Assembly (NCBI GenBank): GCA_002788555.1
Contig: PFRL01000048.1
Coordinates: forward strand, 1 to 6,558
Direction: 5' to 3'
From: Parcubacteria group bacterium CG_4_9_14_0_2_um_filter_35_11
GTDB taxonomy: Bacteria > Patescibacteriota > Minisyncoccia > Minisyncoccales > GCA-002788555
Length of the DNA stretch: 6,558 nt
Shown here: piece by piece, positions 6,330-6,558 of the stretch
Numbering within the stretch: the stretch's first letter is position 1
How the letters are laid out: each line of letters starts with the position of its first letter
Program-made: the position numbers and the translations under genes
Notes under the pieces: generated by a model
The model's database searches: none
Seen by the model: the letters and a program-made list of their open reading frames with translations, nothing else
Told to the model about the DNA's origin: nothing

Positions 6330-6558
6330 ATGGCAAAAATTGGTATTGATCTTGGCACATGTAATTCTGTTGTCTTTGTAAAAGGTAAAGGTATAGTTCT
6401 TTATGAGCCAACAGTTGTAGCCGTTTCTCGAGAAGAAAATAAAATTTTAGCAATTGGCAAAGAGGCTAAAGAGATGATAGGCAAAACCCCTGATACTATT
6501 ATAGCTTATCGACCCCTTAAAGAAGGGGTAATTGCCGATTTTAGAGTGACCGAAGCGA
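6330..6558 (+). CDS. mreB: Rod shape-determining protein MreB, N-terminal part (cut by window end)
   Basis: The visible 76 residues, about a fifth of a normal MreB (about 340), are the N-terminus of the actin-like protein that forms membrane-associated filaments and guides side-wall peptidoglycan synthesis. The phosphate-1 loop IDLGTCNSVV (residues 6-15; usually DLGTANT) is followed by VKGKGIVLYEPTVVAV (17-32), then IGKEAKEMIGKTP (42-54) and RPLKEGVIADFRVTEA (61-76), all characteristic of MreB rather than FtsA or DnaK. Cys11 replaces the common alanine in the nucleotide loop. The protein starts directly at the first strand, without a long N-terminal membrane-binding extension. The gene begins 10 bp after the murA stop, with no Shine-Dalgarno motif, and should share the murA promoter, linking wall precursor supply to shape control. 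The reading frame is open to the window edge. Confidence 0.95.
   Translation, partial: MAKIGIDLGTCNSVVFVKGKGIVLYEPTVVAVSREENKILAIGKEAKEMIGKTPDTIIAYRPLKEGVIADFRVTEA

Overview
The window looks like a piece of a chromosome from a Candidate Phyla Radiation (Patescibacteria) bacterium, probably of the Parcubacteria type. The reasons are the A+T-rich sequence, compact genes with few gaps, no Shine-Dalgarno motif in front of any gene, and a set of protein families I associate with that group. These families are a DUF8128-type membrane protein, a soluble VirD4-like ATPase, a small two-helix membrane protein with a conserved tail, and a sigma-region-4/HARE-HTH fusion. The lineage call is inference from protein character, not from a marker gene. 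No RNA genes, insertion sequences, CRISPR arrays or phage genes were seen.

The left three quarters (17-4938) are five minus-strand genes. In transcription order they are: a DNA-binding protein with sigma region 4 and HARE winged-helix domains (4938-3913); a 98-bp gap holding an A/T-rich imperfect palindrome; a membrane-anchored DUF8128-like protein (3814-2525); a VirD4/TraG-like DNA-translocase ATPase (2494-1028); a YkuK-type RNase H-fold protein (1024-533); and a two-helix membrane protein (511-17). The last four are tightly packed (gaps of 30, 3 and 21 bp) and are probably one operon. A membrane anchor, a motor ATPase and a predicted nuclease in one unit suggest a DNA-handling or DNA-translocation machine at the membrane. 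The ATPase lacks its own membrane segment, and the gene just upstream appears to supply it. The two genes lie in the same reading frame with only one stop codon between them.

The right quarter is a plus-strand cell-wall and shape unit: murA (5024-6319), the first committed step of peptidoglycan synthesis, followed after 10 bp by mreB (from 6330, cut by the window end), the actin-like organiser of wall growth. Its organisation suggests the cell makes peptidoglycan and has an elongated shape.

The two units diverge from an 85-bp region (4939-5023). It contains two good sigma-70-type promoters whose -35 hexamers lie almost on top of each other on opposite strands (TTGTCAA, 4985-4991). Only one polymerase could use that box at a time, so murA-mreB and the regulator gene may be transcribed in alternation. 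The murA promoter is so close to its ATG that the transcript should be leaderless or nearly so.
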